A stretch of 7,623 nucleotides of DNA from Alphaproteobacteria bacterium (GTDB lineage Bacteria; Pseudomonadota; Alphaproteobacteria; Rickettsiales; JAIXRX01): assembly GCA_027485005.1 (NCBI GenBank), contig JAIXRX010000176.1:1-7623 (forward strand), written 5' to 3'. The notes below the pieces were generated by a model. That model did no database searches, was not told the DNA's origin, and worked only from the letters and a program-made list of their open reading frames with translations. Positions 6,517 to 7,623 of the stretch are shown here, piece after piece (the first letter of the stretch is position 1; each line of letters begins with the position of its first letter). A program made the position numbers and the translations under genes.

Positions 6517-7224
6517 ATGGCTAATAGCATGAAAAAAACAGCTATTATTTTGCTTTCGGGCGGCCTTGATTCCACGACTGTACTTGCCATTGCCAAGGCG
6601 CAAGGCTTTGCACTGCATGCACTTTCATTCGATTATGGTCAACGCCACGCGATTGAACTGGAGGCCGCTAAGCGTGTGGCCGCTAGTATGGGTGTTGAGC
6701 GTCATACCATTGTGCCCATGGATTTGCGGGTGTTTGGTGGCTCGTCACTTACGGCGGATATTGCTGTGCCTAAACATGATAGTGTGGCAGAGATGGATGT
6801 TGGTATTCCTATCACCTATGTACCCGCGCGTAATATCATTTTTCTTTCTTATGCCTTGGCCTGCGCTGAAGTGGCAGGTGCGGGGGATATTTTCTTAGGC
6901 GTGAACGCCATTGATTACAGCGGCTACCCAGATTGCCGCCCTGACTTTATTGCGGCCTTTGAGCAAATGGCTAATAAAGGCGTGGCGGCTGCAGTCGAAG
7001 GCAATATGCCTATTAAATTACACACGCCCCTGATTACCATGAGTAAAGCTGAGATTATAAAAGAAGGGTTGCGCTTGGGTGTTGATTATGGCCAAACCCA
7101 CAGTTGCTATGACCCTGCGCCAAATGGTGAAGCCTGCGGTCAGTGCGACAGTTGCTTGTTGCGCGCCAAAGGCTTTGAAGAAGCCGGCACGATAGACCCA
7201 GTTATCAAGATAAAGGAAGCCTAA
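6517..7224 (+). CDS. queC: 7-cyano-7-deazaguanine (preQ0) synthase
   Basis: QueC converts 7-carboxy-7-deazaguanine to preQ0 in the cytoplasm, using ATP and ammonia, and so acts on the product of QueE. The protein has 235 residues, a typical length. The ATP-pyrophosphatase loop is SGGLDSTT (14-21), followed by SFDYGQRH (37-44), YVPARNIIFLS (101-111) and GVNAIDYSGYPDCRPDF (128-144). The zinc site is C197, C207, C210 and C213 (C-x9-C-x2-C-x2-C). All key residues are present. ATG 6517 is preferred because AAAGG (6506-6510) lies 6 bases upstream; the ATG at 6529 would be too far from it. queE ends 9 bases before and queF begins 1 base after, consistent with one transcript. Confidence 0.97.
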   Translation: MANSMKKTAIILLSGGLDSTTVLAIAKAQGFALHALSFDYGQRHAIELEAAKRVAASMGVERHTIVPMDLRVFGGSSLTADIAVPKHDSVAEMDVGIPITYVPARNIIFLSYALACAEVAGAGDIFLGVNAIDYSGYPDCRPDFIAAFEQMANKGVAAAVEGNMPIKLHTPLITMSKAEIIKEGLRLGVDYGQTHSCYDPAPNGEACGQCDSCLLRAKGFEEAGTIDPVIKIKEA

Positions 7225-7225
7225 C

Positions 7226-7623
7226 ATGAGCGATAACATTTATAATAAACTAACACTGCTTGGTGGTAAGTCTGATTTGCCACAAACGCCAGAGGCGGCA
7301 GTGTTGGAGCGCGTGGATAACCCGCACCCTGACAAACATTATGTGGTCCGTTTTTCTTGTCCGGAATTTACCTCGCTTTGTCCACTCACGGGGCAACCAG
7401 ACTTTGCGCATTTGGTGATTGATTATGTGCCGCAGCTTTATTTGCTGGAAAGCAAAGCGCTCAAATTATTCTTGGGTTCGTTCCGTAATCATGGAGCGTT
7501 TCATGAGGCTTGCACCGTAGAAATCGCCAAGCGCATTGAAAGCGCGGTCGTGCCAAAATGGCTGCGGATTGGAGGCTACTGGTATCCGCGTGGCGGCATT
7601 CCGATTGATATTTTCTACCAAAG
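7226..7623 (+). CDS. queF: NADPH-dependent 7-cyano-7-deazaguanine reductase, 5' part (3' end outside window)
   Basis: QueF reduces the nitrile of preQ0 to the aminomethyl group of preQ1 using two NADPH, directly after QueC; preQ1 is then inserted into tRNA by Tgt. The first 132 residues are present, and the last two bases belong to a split codon. The active-site cysteine is C52 in FTSLCPLTGQPDFA (48-61), with D59 as the proton donor. Both are offset by 3 from B. subtilis QueF (C55, D62), and H93-E94 in GAFHEA match the substrate-binding pair. The QueF signature ESKALKLFLGSFRNHG spans 75-90. The early position of the catalytic cysteine indicates the short single-domain (YkvM-like) type of about 150-165 residues, so perhaps 20-30 are missing. 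AAAGGA (7212-7217), inside queC, lies 8 bases before ATG 7226. The queC stop is separated from this ATG by one base. Confidence 0.95.
   Translation, partial: MSDNIYNKLTLLGGKSDLPQTPEAAVLERVDNPHPDKHYVVRFSCPEFTSLCPLTGQPDFAHLVIDYVPQLYLLESKALKLFLGSFRNHGAFHEACTVEIAKRIESAVVPKWLRIGGYWYPRGGIPIDIFYQ

Noticed and set aside
1..7623. CRISPR array, tRNA, rRNA or insertion sequence
   Set aside because: I saw no regularly spaced repeats, no tRNA-like cloverleaf in the three intergenic gaps, and no transposase motifs. The gaps (99, 48 and 70 bases) leave little room.

Overview
The window looks like chromosomal DNA of an alphaproteobacterium of moderate GC content. The evidence is an AddB of the alphaproteobacterial type, a QueE opening with MFGTNPKR ahead of a canonical radical-SAM CX3CX2C motif, and a serine acetyltransferase with a C-terminal coiled-coil tail. 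I cannot place it below class level. There are seven protein genes, two cut by the window edges, and no RNA gene, CRISPR array or insertion sequence. No gene-free stretch exceeds 100 bases.

Left part (1-1176): the 3' part of cysE (cysteine biosynthesis) runs off the left edge. A 99-base gap with two inverted repeats follows, then a small predicted lipoprotein gene of unknown function. That gene is visibly richer in A/T than cysE and has no Shine-Dalgarno sequence. A perfect 17-bp hairpin with T tracts on both strands separates it from the gene that converges on it.

Middle (1174-2911): a 555-residue P-loop ATPase on the minus strand has a C-terminal half resembling RepA-type (AAA_25) hexameric helicases and an N-terminal half I cannot assign. 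No plasmid or phage gene lies beside it. A 70-base divergent intergenic region separates it from addB.

Right part (2912-7623): four plus-strand genes, addB-queE-queC-queF, are packed tightly enough to be one operon. addB and queE overlap by one base, queE and queC are 9 bases apart, and queC and queF are 1 base apart. AddB is the second subunit of the AddAB helicase-nuclease that processes double-strand breaks for recombination. QueE, QueC and QueF catalyse three successive steps from carboxytetrahydropterin through 7-carboxy-7-deazaguanine and preQ0 to preQ1, the precursor of the tRNA base queuosine. queD, folE and addA are not in the window.

I did not find a convincing new multi-gene system. 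The items most worth a second look are the orphan RepA-like ATPase with its unassigned N-terminal half, the compositionally distinct lipoprotein gene and its structured leader, and the coupling of addB to queE where addA would be the usual partner.
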